Positions 1 to 14,784 of a stretch of 64,000 nucleotides of DNA are shown here, in pieces. The notes below the pieces were generated by a model. The model searched no databases. It saw nothing but the letters and a program-made list of their open reading frames with translations, and was not told the DNA's origin. How positions within the stretch are numbered: position 1 is the first letter of the stretch; each line of letters starts with the position of its first letter. Origin of the DNA: Aquila chrysaetos chrysaetos (taxonomy: Eukaryota > Chordata > Aves > Accipitriformes > Accipitridae); NCBI RefSeq assembly GCF_900496995.4, contig NC_044004.1, positions 1,364,001 through 1,428,000 of the forward strand, read 5' to 3'. The translations under genes and the position numbers were made by a program.

Positions 1-620
1 ACCAACACCAGAGCACTGAATATGCAAGTCCCAGTCAAAAAAATGACTACAAAAGATCCCGGGCTGGACAAAGTGCCTTGGATGTGTCAAGACACTGAAA
101 AATGTCCCCACTTAGCTTATTCAGAGGGAGATTGAGAGGCAATTCAATGACTAGATGTCATTAAAGTATATTCCTTTTAAAACAAACAAAAAGGTCCCAA
201 GGAGCTGTTTAATTCAGAGAAGAAAATCTTAATAGCATAAAATCACTGCAATCTTAAGCCAGATAAATTCAAAGCAGAAAGGAGGCATAATATTTTTGTT
301 TGCATGCTTCCAGAGCCATTGGTAGAAACCAACAAAAGAAGTGGCAGAATCAACCTCTCCATCTAGTATTTTCCAAGCTGGCCACTGCTCAGTGCAACAT
401 ACACTAACCAGACACCTTGTCTTGTTGATGTAGGCATAAGAGTGAAAATTTACAGTCTGCAGCATACAGATATCCTGTGCAGAACATCCTTAAATAAATC
501 TTGCCTTGCAATGGGGTACAGAGAGTCTTCTCCTTAACCCAACAAAACTCCACAGCTAACCCAAACTAGAAAAGAGCAGACACTGCTGCTCAAATATTTT
601 GCAACACGATGAAGATGATC
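1..620. other. Intronic sequence, nothing recognised
   Basis: No repeat family, RNA gene or exon is recognised here. The sequence looks unique and AT-rich. Confidence 0.5.
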
Positions 621-621
621 T

Positions 622-1612
622 AGAGTAGTGGTACAACCCCAGGGGTCAATACTGGGGCCAATACTGTTTAACCTCTTCATTAATGATGTGGATGTGGAGA
701 CAGAGTTCACCCTCGGCAACTTTGCAGATGATATAAAACTGGAAGGAGCGACTGACAGACCAGAGGGGTGTGCCACCATTCAGAGGGACCTGGGCAGGCT
801 GGAGAAATGGCCCAACAGGCACCTCATGAAGGTCAACAAATGCCAAGTCCTTCCCCTGGGGAGGAATAGCCAGCCCCAGGCACCCAGTACATCTCAGGCT
901 GACCACCTGGAAAGCAGCTCAGCAGAAAAGGACCTAGGGGTCCTGCTGGACACCAAGCTGACCATGAGCCAACAGTGTGCCCTTGCAGCAAAGGCGGCCA
1001 ACAGATTCCTGGGCTGTGTTAGGAAAAGTGTTAGCCAGCAGGTCAAGGGGAGTGATCCTTCCCCTCTACTCAGCGCTGGTGAGACATCTGGAGAGCTGGG
1101 TCCTGGTCTGGGCTCCCCAGTACAAGAGAGATACAGAGCTACTGGAGAGTGTCCAATGAAAGGCCAGTATCACAATTAAGGGATCGTAGCATCTCTCATA
1201 CAAGGAAAGGCTGAGAGAACTCAGACTGCTCAGCCTGGAGAGGAGAAGGCTGAAGGGGGGAAATTCTTTATCAGTGTATATAAATAACTGATGGGGGTTG
1301 GGAGTGTAGAGAGGACAGAGCCAGACTCTTCTCCTTGGTGCCCAGTGACAGGACAAGAGGCAACATACAGAAAACTCCATTAAATGTAAGAAAAAAAAAA
1401 AAAAGGCAAGCCAAACTTTATTTGCTGTGACAGTGATCAAACACTGGAATAGGTTGGCCAGAGAGGCTGCAAAGTCTCCGTCCCTCAAAATATCCAAAAC
1501 CAGACTGGACACAGTCCTGAGTCACCTGCTGTATATGATCCTACTTGAGTGGTAGGACTAGATGATCTCCAGAGGTCCTACTCAGCCTCCGGTATTCTGT
1601 GATTCTTTGAAT
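622..1612 (+). mobile_element. 5'-truncated CR1 LINE, sense orientation
   Basis: The element starts inside the reverse transcriptase part of CR1 ORF2. The translation from 628 contains the PQGS-LGP motif and then the RT active-site box FADD at 721-732. The conserved segments LESSSAEKDLGVL and SMSQQCAL-like follow. The reading frame shifts near 1035-1050, because the continuation (ILPLYSALVR, WAPQYK) sits in another frame. The 3' untranslated part follows, including a 14-A run at 1391-1404, and the copy ends with the CR1-type tail near 1590-1612 (ATTCTGTGATTCTTTG). It is a dead copy: truncated, frameshifted and without the upstream endonuclease region. It lies antisense to EXOC6B. Confidence 0.93.
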
Positions 1613-4600
1613 ATTTTCACCAACAGAGATCAGTCACCAGGCTTTTCCTTCCTTCTCCACCTCCAAGAAAAATGCAATGAAAACCATTTCAGCATTCAAA
1701 GGGGTCCAGCAAATTGTTACGCTGATGATGAAACAGATTACAATTTAACAGAGATTCTTATCCAAGCAGAAATATTGCCAAAGAGAAAAAAAGTTGTTAG
1801 AGTAAAATATTATTTCTGAGTTATATTGAAATAGAAAGTGTTTCTAATCAGCCTGGCATTTTAATGGCTGTATTTTTATAAATTATATAAAATAGTTTAA
1901 GGTGACATGAAGAGAAAGCCACCTCTAAAGGTCTATATATTACTGTTCCCAGGGGAAAGAATGAGAATCGGGTGAACCAAATTGCATGTTTTATTCCTCT
2001 ATTCCATAAATGCCAGGAAAGCCCCCCAGGCAGCAAAACCCCAAGTTACAGGAGTCACGTTATTTGTGCCCAACAGAGGACACTGCTATTAATAATTGCG
2101 GCCACCAGAAATGAAGACTAACTAGTTCAGGTAATTCCTCTGTTTTCAGAGTACAGTTATCCCTTGCTAATGCCTCTTTACTAACAACAGCAATCCTACA
2201 ATGTGTGATACCTGCACGAGAGCACTGATGGACAACATCGGCTCTACTTCTGGGTTTGTTTTCATAAGTTAAACATCCTCCCCCATTTTGCCATTTAAAA
2301 ATGACTCGTTTTTGGACTGTTAGCTAATCATCTTCTAGGGACAGGATACTATCAGTATCCAGCAGCACATAGACACCTTCACCCTGTAGCACCTCTCACA
2401 ACGGGGTCCTGCTCTTAAGCCTCATCTTCCTCCTCTTCCCAAACACAGCAAATTTCAGAAGGTTCCAAGACTTCAGCAGATGAACACACTGTTTTCATCT
2501 TCGCTTAAAGCAAGACTCAGGTAATTACACTCACACTTGAGCCAACCAAGTCTTGTTTCTCACAGGCTCCTCTCCTGCGGTTGATGGATTTCAGTGTCTC
2601 AGAAGGTGCAGGCATCAACCACCTCATCCTATCAATGGGACATTTATACTGTCCATGTGGATTCCCCAGTGTCAAGTGAGGCACAAACTTCATGGTTTTG
2701 TTCATCTACAGTCTATTCTGATCTACCAGGCCATCTGCCTTCATGATAGCTGTAGGATGTCAACACCTCTGAGACTCCCACATCTCTGTCCAATACATGA
2801 CAAAGGCAGCCAAATCCAAGTACCCTTAGAGAGGGAACCCAGAGGCATCATGACCAGTTTTAGCTTAGGGACCACTCTGGGAACACAGGCTAAAGGACAT
2901 TATCTCCACTAGTATAATATCTTGCAACAAAGACAATAAAAGAAGCACGACCTAAGTGGGGGTAATGGGGTGGCAACGGAACCGTTGCTGTCATCTCTTA
3001 CCCCTCTTAGCCCACCTCCTGTGATGGTAGGAAGATAACCACAAAACCCGTCACACATTTGGGACTGTCACAAACTTCAGGTTTCCCGCAGTTTCTTCAC
3101 ACACACAACTATGGTCCCTGGGTCTAGGCAGGTCATCCCTCCTCCAGCTCGGGAGGAAGGAGCTAATATTACTGCCTTTAAACACTTGGAAGGAACAGCA
3201 ACAAGGAGTGATGAGATGTGGTTTATGCTTATTCAGCCATGTAGTTCACTTATTCATGCCTCAGCTCTAACAGATTAGTACAACAAAACACCAGAAGACG
3301 TTCAAACACTGAGAAGTGATTTCCATCATGCCACTGATAAGCATTTCACTAACAGAAAGCTTAAGATTGAAAACACGTCCTCACCTTCAGTATTTCATAC
3401 ACTTATTTGACCTTAATTACACAAAGGCTTTGCAATTCCAACACTAGGTAGAGCTACACAGAGCTAGGTGACAGAATCACAAGTAACTTGCCTACAAGCA
3501 TGTTACAATTCAGTTAAAGAACAGAAAAAAATAAAAATAAAAAAAACAGCTTCCTAAATGCTGCACAGACACCATCCTATAATGTATTTTTTCTTGGAAC
3601 CAGACATCCTGTTGATTTGCTATACAGCTTTATAGAGGGAGGTCAGTTATCCAGACTCCCCACCTACCGTATATAAAGACTTCCAGAAAGACTACTTCAA
3701 GTGACCACCACAAGCAGACAAAAAAAGAAAAAAAAAAGCATGACCACCACGAGCAGACAAGAAAAAGCAGTGGGAGGCAGTTTTGTCGGCAATTCTTTTG
3801 CAGTGTTGATTTTCACAGGCTGGCTTGCCTTTCAAAACAAGATAGATTCAACCTTGCCAGAGAGAGAACATGTAGGCACTTCTCCAGCTCCTCCTGCTTG
3901 CCTGGTCACAGACTGATAAATGACTCGGACTTCAGCCGAGTCAGGCCAGTCCTCTGAGCCTGGAAGAGCTAGGCTGGGAGAGCTGTTCTGCCACGCTTTC
4001 CTTCGGGAGAGAGCTGCAGCATATGGGACATTTCTATAGCGGAGGAGACTGCTTAGTCCTTAGCGGAGACCTGCAAGTCAACTGGCACCCAAGCTGCAGA
4101 GGACACCCTCCGAAAAGGCCACAGGGTCAGCAGCATAGGAAGGGGTGAAATAGTAATGCAAGAGCATGCTCTAAAGATCTCTTTCAGGCTACTATTTATC
4201 AGAAAACAGCACAAAGAAAACAAATCCCGTGCAAGATGTGCTGACAAGAGCTTAATACACCAGACACTAAAAGAACAGCAGCAGCAGGCCAAGAACTGGA
4301 AGGAAGAGACCTCTGCCAACACCAAAACTGACCTTACCAAAGCCGAGCAACCAACAAAGATGGCCCATAGGCACCCAAAGGCTCTCCCCAGTTACAGGGG
4401 AATATACACTAAGAGGAGACACCAAGAAACATTTTGCTCCTCAACTTGTGTGATCCCTAAAAGAGCTTTAGGGCAATGCATTTTAGGAGACAACAGGAAA
4501 CCAGAGGGAGATTGGGACACTCAGGGAAATTTAGGAAATAAGATTGCTCTTGGGGCAGAGCTTGGCTAAAACAAGCCCCACAGACATGCTCCTCAGAGGT

Positions 4601-7600
4601 AGTAGCACTGTGCAAAGTTACGGCCATACCAATACATGGTCAGCTAAAGTCCTCACCAAGCCAATATTCAGCCAGCAGGATCTAGAAAGCAGATTTAAGT
4701 CAAGAGGAAGATCAAGAACAGAGATTAAAATACTGAGAAGGTGAAGTCGCATGTGCCAGGTATGGGGGCGATTTAACCATTGCCAGAAATTCTGGGGGCT
4801 CCTTAGCCCATGGGATGACTGCTAGTGTTAGAGCTTTCTCACCAGCTCTTCCACAAATGCCAGCTCGGTGGCTTGTGGCTTACAGAGCACAGAGAAGGGG
4901 GCTTTGGAAGAAGCAGACACACACAGAGTAGGGTAATTCAGAGCCACCAAAGGGACACAGCCCTAATGACAGCAAACTGAAAACCGAGATTATCCCAGCC
5001 TTTGGGCCACCAGACCTTTAAGTGGCACCGCCACCCTGTGTTGTGATGGCTGAACTGCATTGAAGTTTAGCTTCCCCCGAAGCACAGCAACCGTCAAACA
5101 ATGCGTAATATGCTTTTCAGCATGAAGGCAGCTAAAGCAAGGCCAGCTTCATTATCTGGAAGGCCTCGAGTTGAACTCTGCACACAGAGATGCTGAAGCC
5201 AAGTATTTCACGCTGATGCACGATCCAGGCTCCAACTGCAGCGGGTTTCGTAAGAGTTGAAGCCAGACACAGAATCAGCAAGAGGAAAGTTTGCTCAGAC
5301 AACTGAAACCTGAACAGCAGAGTTACCAAAAGCAATTTGGAAATAGCGTATCGCCTCCTGGTTGAATAAGCTCAGCTCACCGTTTCACAAGATCTCGCTG
5401 CACTGAAAATAAGGACGGCAGCCTATAAGCTTTGGTTCCCTCTTGTAAAAGTGCATCCAAAGTGTGTGTTCTGTAGTATTCCTGGAAGTATAATGTTACA
5501 AAGGCTATCTCAAAACATTTGTGTTTATTTGGGGATCAGTGGAATACTTCTTGAATCATGTATACATTAAAAAAAGAACTTAAGCCAACTGCATACCCTT
5601 AAACACTATCTCTTATTAGAAGCTACCAGAATACCTTACAAACACCAATCTGTCTCAATTTCCCTTTGAAGGAAAGCATCATGCCTATTTTACACCTTGG
5701 CAAACACAGGCACAGCAGAATTGAGTGAAATGCCTATGGCCACACCAAGCCTTGGCTGTGCCAGAAATCAGAGTGCCTCCAGCCACCAGGTCTTTTCCCA
5801 GGAGCAAGGCAAAGCCAAGGAGGTTTTAACTTCACCACAGTAAGACACCAAAAATTTCAGGCCATGAACCAGGCTAGCTCTCCTCCAACCCACCTCAGAA
5901 ACACATATATTCAGCGGGCAGTTATTCCAGCCTTCAAAGCAAGACAGAAAATATGCCAGCATTGAGCACAGAGAATTGGAGTGTGATGTTGGAGCAGCAC
6001 AAGCTGCTGCATCCATCAGCCGTGGCACGTACTGCACACTTGAGGCTGTGCAAGCCCCTCAATGGGAGGGGACCGCAAACACAGGTAGTTTATCCCAGAC
6101 TGTTTCTGCCACTCAGTCTCCAACACCTCCCATAAAAAGTTCCTTCTCCCCCGTAATCTCATCATCTCCATTATCCCTTGTTCCAGTTCCACCCCCCAAA
6201 TTAAACAGCCTCCAAGCAACAGCAGCTTCGGCATAGGGGAAGGCCCACCATAACACACAGACAAGTTGCCCTAGTACTTAATTCCTAGAAATGGTGCTTT
6301 TACAACAAGCACAAGCTGTCCATGCAGACTCACTAATTAAAAGACCATGTTCAGCTGCCATCCGCGCAGGTAAGTGTGCAAGTGCCCTTGTGCAAGACTG
6401 AACTGTGCTAGAAAAGTGATGGGGGGTGACCCTAGAGACATACGAGGCCACACACACCCCTGCAACAGCACCAAAAAAAGCTGTGCCCAAGTTGTTCAAA
6501 GGCTTTCATCCTTTCTTCTTCCCCCGTTTGCAGGAGCCAGTTGCCAACAATTGTTTTCAGCAGCAGGGAAATTCCCTCATGTGCTTGCAACTGCAATTGT
6601 TGCTCAGGAGCTGAATGCATTCATCCACCACCACCCGACACCATCTGATGGCAATTGTCACTGCGGAGCTGAGTCACATTCACACCCTCCTCCTCCTCCG
6701 CTCATGTCAAGCCGACATTTCCCCATTTCAAATAACCGCACTCGTTACAATTCATTTCAGTGAACTTAAGGTTGGGCTTTTTCTTAACTGGCAGAGGACC
6801 GCTCCATTATGTACAAAGACAATTTGTAACTTCAACCAAGAGTTTGGGGGAGAAAAATCAACCAGCGTTGCTGCTTTACAGCACATTGTTTAAGGATGCA
6901 ATTCTTCATTACTTTAATTACTACAATAACACTATGATAGCACAGGAAAAATTAGGAAAATCACTTAATATTTACATGCAAACATCTAAGCAAGGCAGCA
7001 TGGTTGGTCTTGTAGTGAGGTATCTGTTCATCCTCTGGTTTTTGAAAGTGACGATGACCCGACAGCATATATCAAACTTGTTTAATCGTTGCAAATAAAT
7101 GAAAAATTATTTTACCAGCAAGTGAGCAGTGAGGAGCTAAAAAAAGCTACAGCAGCAGCAATTCTGCATAGCTACCAGAGAAGGGAGCTCTCAGTCACGC
7201 ACAAAAATAAGCTGTCTCTGCTGGCTTGGAGAGAAATAACATTTGTTCTGAATTTGTTTTACAAAATCACAGCGAGAAGCAAAGTATGTGCTTGTTTAGG
7301 CTTCGAATTGAGCTAAGCACAAATTTCAGCTTAAATATACTTTCATTCACAAAGAATGAAGTCGTTTCAAAGCACAGCAAGCCTTAAGTGGCACTTGACC
7401 CACATATAAAGAGGCCGTAAGACAATTTTTCCTCCTCCTATGTTCACTACTTCTGGATCTGGTAACAGGATCTGATTGAGGGCCAGGCAGCTGTGGATGC
7501 TGAGAGTCCAAGAGGCAGACACTGTAGAGAGCACCCGAACACCAAGGCTCCCACCAGAAAGGTTTCACCCCATATTTATTAAATGTATTAATTTTTTTTT

Positions 7601-8950
7601 TTTAGAAGAATTTTCAAGCTTCTCCTTAGGAGAACCTTGAAAACACAGTTTTAGCATACCAGATAGTGACCTTACTGATAGGAACCTCTCAAATACTAAG
7701 CCACATGTTGGGTAAACGATTTTTTTAACATCTCAATGGAAATAAGAGCCAAAAGGGGTTGTTACCACCAGGATGTTGTTCACTTGGAAAGGAGCAAAGG
7801 CAAGTTGACTTTTGTTTGTACAGGCTGGATTGCTCCAGCTGTCACAGCTCTGCACACACAAGCTAAGAACCAGGACACAATACACTTGCCAATACCCAGA
7901 CAGGGTCCCCAGGTCCCAAGTGTGACAAATTTTTAAGGAAGAATACAACCACTACTCATCATATTTACTGCCTTTAATATAGTAGACATTTGCACTGCTT
8001 TATTAAGATACCTGATTCAGCAGCTTGGCAATGCAGAACAGAGCTGGATACCTGCAGTAAGGAGCAGCCAGATGCCAAGGGGATGGAGAAGGCTTCCCAG
8101 GGACCCTGGGGACGAGCAGACTGGGCTGCCTTTGCTGCCACACTAAATAGAAATAAAAAGGTCCTGACCCAGCTTTACTACTGCTGCCTTCTATATCCTA
8201 CAAATCAGTGCTTGTGGCCTTTACTTCATCCAGCTTGACTGATTTCTTTCTTAGTTGCCTTAATCTATTTAAAGTTAATTATCCAAGTTTTTACTCTAAT
8301 TAAACTTGGCTCTTTTTTTTTTTTCTTCTCCTTTTTTTGTCATTTGAAAGCCTTACCGTTTTCTTTGGGAGGTTACTATTATTAGAGGATCTGGGCAGAT
8401 CTAGGTAGCTCTGCTAAATCAAGGGCCACTGACAGGATGCTACATTATATGGCAAGGCAATCCCCTAAGCAAGGGGCAGGAGGGAATACAAGATGATGGG
8501 CATATAAGCAGATCCCAGGCTGGATGAATCATCTTGGCATGTGGCACACAACTCATAAGCACTAAGTACCCACAAAATAAACCATAAGGTCTTTTGAAAG
8601 ATTTACTTGACTACTTCATGGCATTGGGGGTTTTATCCTGAAAGTAAGCTTCCAGTTCTTATTACACTTTGTGCTTTTACACACTACAGAGTAAAGAGCT
8701 GAAAGAAAGAATATTTTATAAATAAATATGAAACATCAGTATCTGGATGATGACAAGGTTTTCCATGGCACCAGAGCCTTCTTGGTGGTCCTGCAAGAAC
8801 CTGACAAGCAACAAAAGCAATGAGTTTGGCAACATTGAGCTAGGAAGAATTGGAAGCAAATACAGTACAGAAAGAAAGCAATCTCACCAGGGAGGAAAAA
8901 TGCACCAATGACAGTCCCAAAACAGCAGCAGGAAAGCTATAGGAAGGGGA

Positions 8951-8985
<35 letters not shown>

Positions 8986-11900
8986 CACACCTATCTGACC
9001 TCACTTCTGTGGCCAAAGGTGAAAGAGCTGCAATTTTAGGTCTTTCTGAACTCCTCACAAATATACAAAAGTAACAAATAACCAAAGCAGTAGCCAAGCA
9101 AAATGCAGCACTACCCAAGCCAAACATTACAGATCCACAACTGAAAGCATGGCTGATGTGATGAAGGAAGCATGCTAATATCTGTTTCTTCAACTATCAA
9201 GAAAATCTCCTTTCCCTTTTCCTGTCCATTTGCAGGTAAAGCCATCCAGAACATGCTGCTGAAAAAAGCCAAACCTAAGCTTTGAGATGTAACATTTCTC
9301 ATTTAAAGGCTGTGTATCGCAATCAAACCCAAGCAACTACTTTTTAAGCCAAGAAAGTGATTAATCTGTCAACAGTTGATAACACTGACCATTTTTATTG
9401 AAGCCTGGCTGTCTGAAGGCGCAGGCTGAGCTCACTCCTGCTGTAGCACTCCACCAGCTTCAAGGGGAGGCAAGGGACAGGCCTGGTAGATTAAGACTTT
9501 TACATCCAGACAGTTGAAACAGTAGATTTAGCAGTTAAAACTTATCAGTATCATTGGAAATTTATCTACCTACAAAAAGGGCTTGAAGACAAGGGAAAAC
9601 AAGCTGGCCAAGCGTAATACCAACAGATACAAAACAACCCAAATCCTGTACACTGAGACCTGGGATCTAGTACCTGGGAGTTTCCCCTATTCTCTGAGAA
9701 ATAAGTAAATATATCTGCAGTGTCGTAATCCCCAAAACCTCAGTAATAGCACTTACTGAAGGACCTAGAGCACGTACTGTTGGATCAGACCCACTCCCCA
9801 AAGCTAAGGAGCAGTTTGGGATACACAATTGCAAGTATTAAAGAAATAAAGCAGCGTTTTTCACAACAGTATTAAGCAGCAATCTATTTTGCATTTTCTA
9901 ACTGTATTTCCAACTACCATAAGTAACTTTCCTTCCCAAGAAGGGCGTCTGAGATCTCAAACCCTTTGCTCCAGCTCAGAAACATTTACCACCAGAAGGC
10001 AATAGCCAGCAGAAGGATGTGCAGAGTTTTGGGGCCGTGGGTAGCAGCACACAGGTGTGCAAGCGTGCAGGTGAGTGTGCAAGCGCGCAGTGTCCAGGCT
10101 GTGAGCGAGGTGGGATGCACGCTCTGCACACTCCAGATGGCAGCACAGGAACACGCTGCACGCTGCAGCTCCCGGGCAAAGGACCCAACCGACTTCGGCA
10201 ACAAAGCATCACTCTTCAGCTTTTCCACTTGAGGCAAAACATTTTTTTTTATTTCAGCTGCTGTATAAACTAATCCCCGTGTGATTCAGGGCTATATAAA
10301 GCAGATGGTCAGATTACAGGTTCGAATTTTAAGAGTTTACAGGTCCCTGCCCACCCAGCCTACCTCTTTAGCTGGACGTTTGCGACAAATGCAAAGTCTA
10401 GCTGGAAGGAAAAAAAAAAAAAAAACAAAACTCAGCATGCCTTCTGCTGGCTGAATCACTGCCTCCAAAACATGTTGCTTGCAAATTATGCTTATAAGAA
10501 ACAAACCCCAGTCTCAGTGTGGGTGAAGGACACACAGCACTTCATTATCACAGACTCCGAGAGGTCAAACATTCTTGGGCTGTATCACAGCATCCGTGCT
10601 GGGGCAGAAGCTAGCACGGAGCACACCCCAGCATGTGAGCCCAGCCTCAAGGGACGTAAGGCAAAGCAGTAATGGGTTTTGCCTGGAAACTGAAGACATC
10701 TAAGGCATGCTGCCTTTCAAATGCTTTCTGTGCTCAAAAAACAAGAAGCGCTCTGGCAGAAAGCAGGCATTTCTGCATCAAGGAAAACGTCACTTGTCCA
10801 AAAATCCTATTTAGCAATCCTCCTCAGCCAGCGTGATAAGCCTAAACAGTCAAAGGACTATGCCTCTTAATACATACCCTGCACTTTCCCATCCTGCTCC
10901 AGACAGGACCATACTGCTCCAAACCTGCCAACCTGCCCAAGCCAGCACACCCACAACTGCTGTCGCAGATGGAGGCACAAAGACACAGGTTTAGCAGAGG
11001 CAAACTTGTAGGCAAGGTGAACATCAAACCTGATCCATCACAGGATCGCAATGCCAGTATGCATGCAGTTCAAGCAGTGAGCGGATTAAGGCTAATTAGG
11101 TTATTTTGAAACCACCGGATGAGGTCAAGTGCTAACATTCATACCTTTAAACCTCTCTCTCTGCATGGGAGGAAGGGAACCCAGACTGCCAGGTGGGACT
11201 GAAGAGCCAAGGAGGAATTACTTGGCTTTTCCACCACCATTTTGGGGACTATGGCTTCCAAGTAACCTACACAGAGCCCCACTTGTCAGCCAAAAAACTC
11301 ACTGCACACATATGGTAAATCCTTATCACAAGGACTGCACAACTAAACAGACTAATGGTCCTGCTCATCCTACAGCTGCTGAGCATCCCTTTGGTAAAGG
11401 CTCTGTGTTGAACAGCTGTTTGCTTACAATCCACAGTGGTAAGCACTGACTCAAATGGAATAGCTCCAGCTCAGGAAAATCCCAAATTTCTGAAGTATTT
11501 GAAGCAGGAGAACATATATATGAATAACAAGGAACAGGACACAGAGTTATACTCTCTTGAAGTACCTGCTGCTGTTCTCTCTGGGAGAATTCTGGACCAA
11601 CTTCGTACTCTTACCTGGTTTTGCATCACATACAAACAGTATTTTGGGGGGGCTGAAGCCTTATACATCAGGTATCCGCTTCCAGGTGGTTCCCTCTCCC
11701 CTTTCGAAGTTTCTCATTTTACACCTATCAAAATAGCTCAGCCAGTTCCACCGTTCAGGCTTAAGAAAAAAGGATTTTTCAGAGTATTAACTTTTTGCTG
11801 ACCGTCTCCTGAAAAACTACCATCCTCAGGATTTGGCATACAATGTCTGGTGTTTGTACCTAGGAGTTATTTGTTTTCCAGCAATGCTTAGCAATCAGTC

Positions 11901-14784
11901 AGCCTGGCGGTCTGCACTGCAGAGGGTGATACACAGGTGCACAGGGACTGTTCCCAACCCAAGTCTGATCCAAACATCAGTGTCACACTGCCAAGGGAAA
12001 GTCGGGCACTTCCAACACACCTTTTACGCTATCAGGTTACACTCCAGCAACTGATAAAATACCATCAAGGCCTGAAACATCACCTCCACTTATTAAGTTG
12101 TAACCTGCAACAACAGAACATCTGTGCATCCGTTTCAGCTCATTAGAGCAATAAGAAATAGAGGAAGGATCAACTAGAAAGCCTCACTGAAACCATATAT
12201 ATGGCTAATAACCCTCCCGACAACCAAAAACTATGCTTTGCGACAAGCCCACAGATTCAAATTAGAAAACTGGGATTACAAAACATCATGGGTTTTCTTT
12301 ATTAGAAGCAGCAAACCGAAATTTACCTAGTGGCAAGTATACCATGCAAATCCTGTCTGCATCCCTCCCTCGCCCACAGCACAACAATACATGATGCAGG
12401 TTTTGGCAACGGAAGAGAAAGCACAATAAATGGGATCTCTGTTTCCAGCAGTGGTTTTTAATATAAAGATAATTCCATGGAGTGCAAAGAGAAAAAGGTA
12501 CAGAATCTGGGATATCCTTTGTAGGGTAAAATATGGTATACTTGGTCATGTCCTTCATCCTCAGCACTGCTGTCAAAGAAATGCTGGGTTCAGTCTGTGC
12601 TACTGGGCACCCTCTACTCACTCCTCTCACTCACTGCTCACCAACACATCCGACCAGCTCTTCAAAGCCTAATGGAAGAATTAAATTAAACGTTCAGAGG
12701 CTGCTTAGGAGCAAATGAGGTAAGCTATGTAAATACAAATGCCTGAATAAGGTAGTGCCTGAGATTAAACAGAAGGGCAGGAACGAGACGGAAATAGAAG
12801 GCAACCCATTAGATCCTCGATAACCTCACTCTTCGACGAGGTAAAATTATTCCTGATGTCCCCATGTTCTAGCCTTTCCACACAAGGCACAACCTAAGTA
12901 ATCTCACAGCACCCTCGAGCAAAGTAACTTGTTTCCTAATTGCAGCCTTTGCTCATCCAAGAATCATCTCAACCAAGCAACAATACTGTATTTTGCCACT
13001 TGATGGCACCAAAGAAAATCCTAAATTTTCATACGACCAGGCCAGATTTACAAGAGTCACGGAAGACAAGGTCTAAACCCTAAAGGAAAAAGTTTATGGC
13101 AAGGCTTTGCATAAGAACACAAGAAAATAACTGTCTCCTCACCATAACATTCCCACACCCAAACTGCAGCAAAAGAGATCACACCTCTTGTATTTACAGG
13201 CTATAAGCACAGCCTTTTTCATGGTCTTTATAGGTTAGGTCACAGGTGACCTAAACCAGCAACACAACTCCGATGACGAAACACAACACAAATCGACCAG
13301 CGTCAGCTGGTGACAAGATATCGGCACCAACAAAAATGAGGAGCACCAGTTATTCACTGTGGGAGCCTAGCGTGATCGCAAAGCTTGAAGAAGGCCAATT
13401 TGCACGTCAAAGCTATTAGATCACAGCTGACCACTGCTCTTCAGATGTTATCTCAGAAGACCCTTCTCATCAGTTGCAAGCACAAAGTTGGCACTCGCCA
13501 CCCACGCTTTGTACCCCAGCACTTCTTTAGCTGCAAGCTGCCAAAAGGCAGGGCAGGGGGAGCAGGACAGAGCAAGGAACCAGCTCCAGGACTGGGGTTA
13601 CCACCACAGACTTAGCACCTGGGAAAACCAAGCCAAAGCCAACCCTGAGTACACCAAGCCCTGCCAGCCCCAGCTGCCCCTCCACCAAGCCAAAGGGTGA
13701 CAAGGTAAATCCACAATCCAATTAAAGTTACCCAGAGTTAATCAAGAGTCAACCACATGCCAAGGTACTGGATTACCCCAAGCTTCTACATTTAGCATAC
13801 AAAAGCAGTCCCGGGATGTCGCACTGGCACAGGAGACCCAGGACCATGTCCATCCCTGGGATGCAACCCATTTGGCTGAAGAAGGACAGTCCTCCCCTCA
13901 CCCGGAGCCAGAACCAAGCATTCACCTGCTGCAAAACGTTTAAGAAAACTCCCCTGCTACCGCCAGCCTGGATTATCCTCCCGTTACCTGCTGCCCTGCG
14001 GGGAACTAAATGGATTACTGCTTTTCATTTGCATCGCTGTTAGCAGACAAAAATTTCACCCCTAACTCTCGGCAGAATATGTCCGTAATGAGAACCTGTG
14101 GGAGCCATATCAACATTTATTACTGCTTTCCCCAGAGCATCTCTTAATTCTGAAGAATTACTAGTCTGGAGTGGCTACAAAACAGGAAAAAGAAAAATTT
14201 ATTGAAAAAAAAAAATAAAAAAAGAAAAGCAGGTTTGAGTGTTTTTAAAAGATAGCATATTTCAGAAAATGTCTGGAATATGGTTCTACTTGTGCCAGGT
14301 ACTCACCACTCTCAAAAACATACAAGAAGATTTTACCTCTAATTTATCTCTGTTGTTATTAGACTAGACAGCCTTCTACATTATAGCTGCATGAAATCTT
14401 AATTAAAAGCCAATGCTGAAAGTTAAAACCAAAAATACAAAGCGAGCTTGTTTTCAAATGTCAGACAGACCACCACAGACATTCATCTCCAGAGCCATAC
14501 ATCAGCCAGGGCAGCCAGAAAAATAAAACTATCTTGTGCAAGCAAAAACAAAAACCCATAAGGACAAATTAGCTTTACCGCAATGGCAAATGCTTTGTAG
14601 ACTATTGCTCAATAAGTATATTAAGGCTTTGCTTTAACAGCATGTGCTTATCTAGGAATTGGGAATGCAGGTCACTTTTACTGCTCAGGAACAATTTAGG
14701 AACACAGAATTACAAAAAAATAACCTTAAGACAAATCAGTGCACTGACACATTTTATAGATAGAAAACATTACACAGCATATAT
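1613..14784. other. EXOC6B intron 1 segment without genes
   Basis: Thirteen kilobases with no supportable gene. Simple sequence includes a T run at 7592-7603, a (CA)7 followed by a 22-A run at 8951-8985, an A run at 10410-10425 and an A-rich patch at 14196-14227. The open frames here are short, overlap on both strands and show no recognisable domains. No other repeat family was recognised by eye. Confidence 0.6.
8951..8985. repeat. Microsatellite (CA)n followed by A-run
   Basis: Seven CA dinucleotides run directly into about 22 consecutive A residues, followed by a short ACACAC. This is a simple repeat, likely length-polymorphic. Confidence 0.9.

Noticed and set aside
622..1612. Functional CR1 reverse transcriptase gene
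   Set aside because: It is 5'-truncated and frameshifted near 1035-1050, so it is a dead copy although the FADD box is intact.
10290..10340. Possible tRNA gene (GGTTCGAAT B-box-like motif at about 10319)
   Set aside because: No matching A-box, acceptor stem or cloverleaf could be folded around it, and no terminal T run follows.
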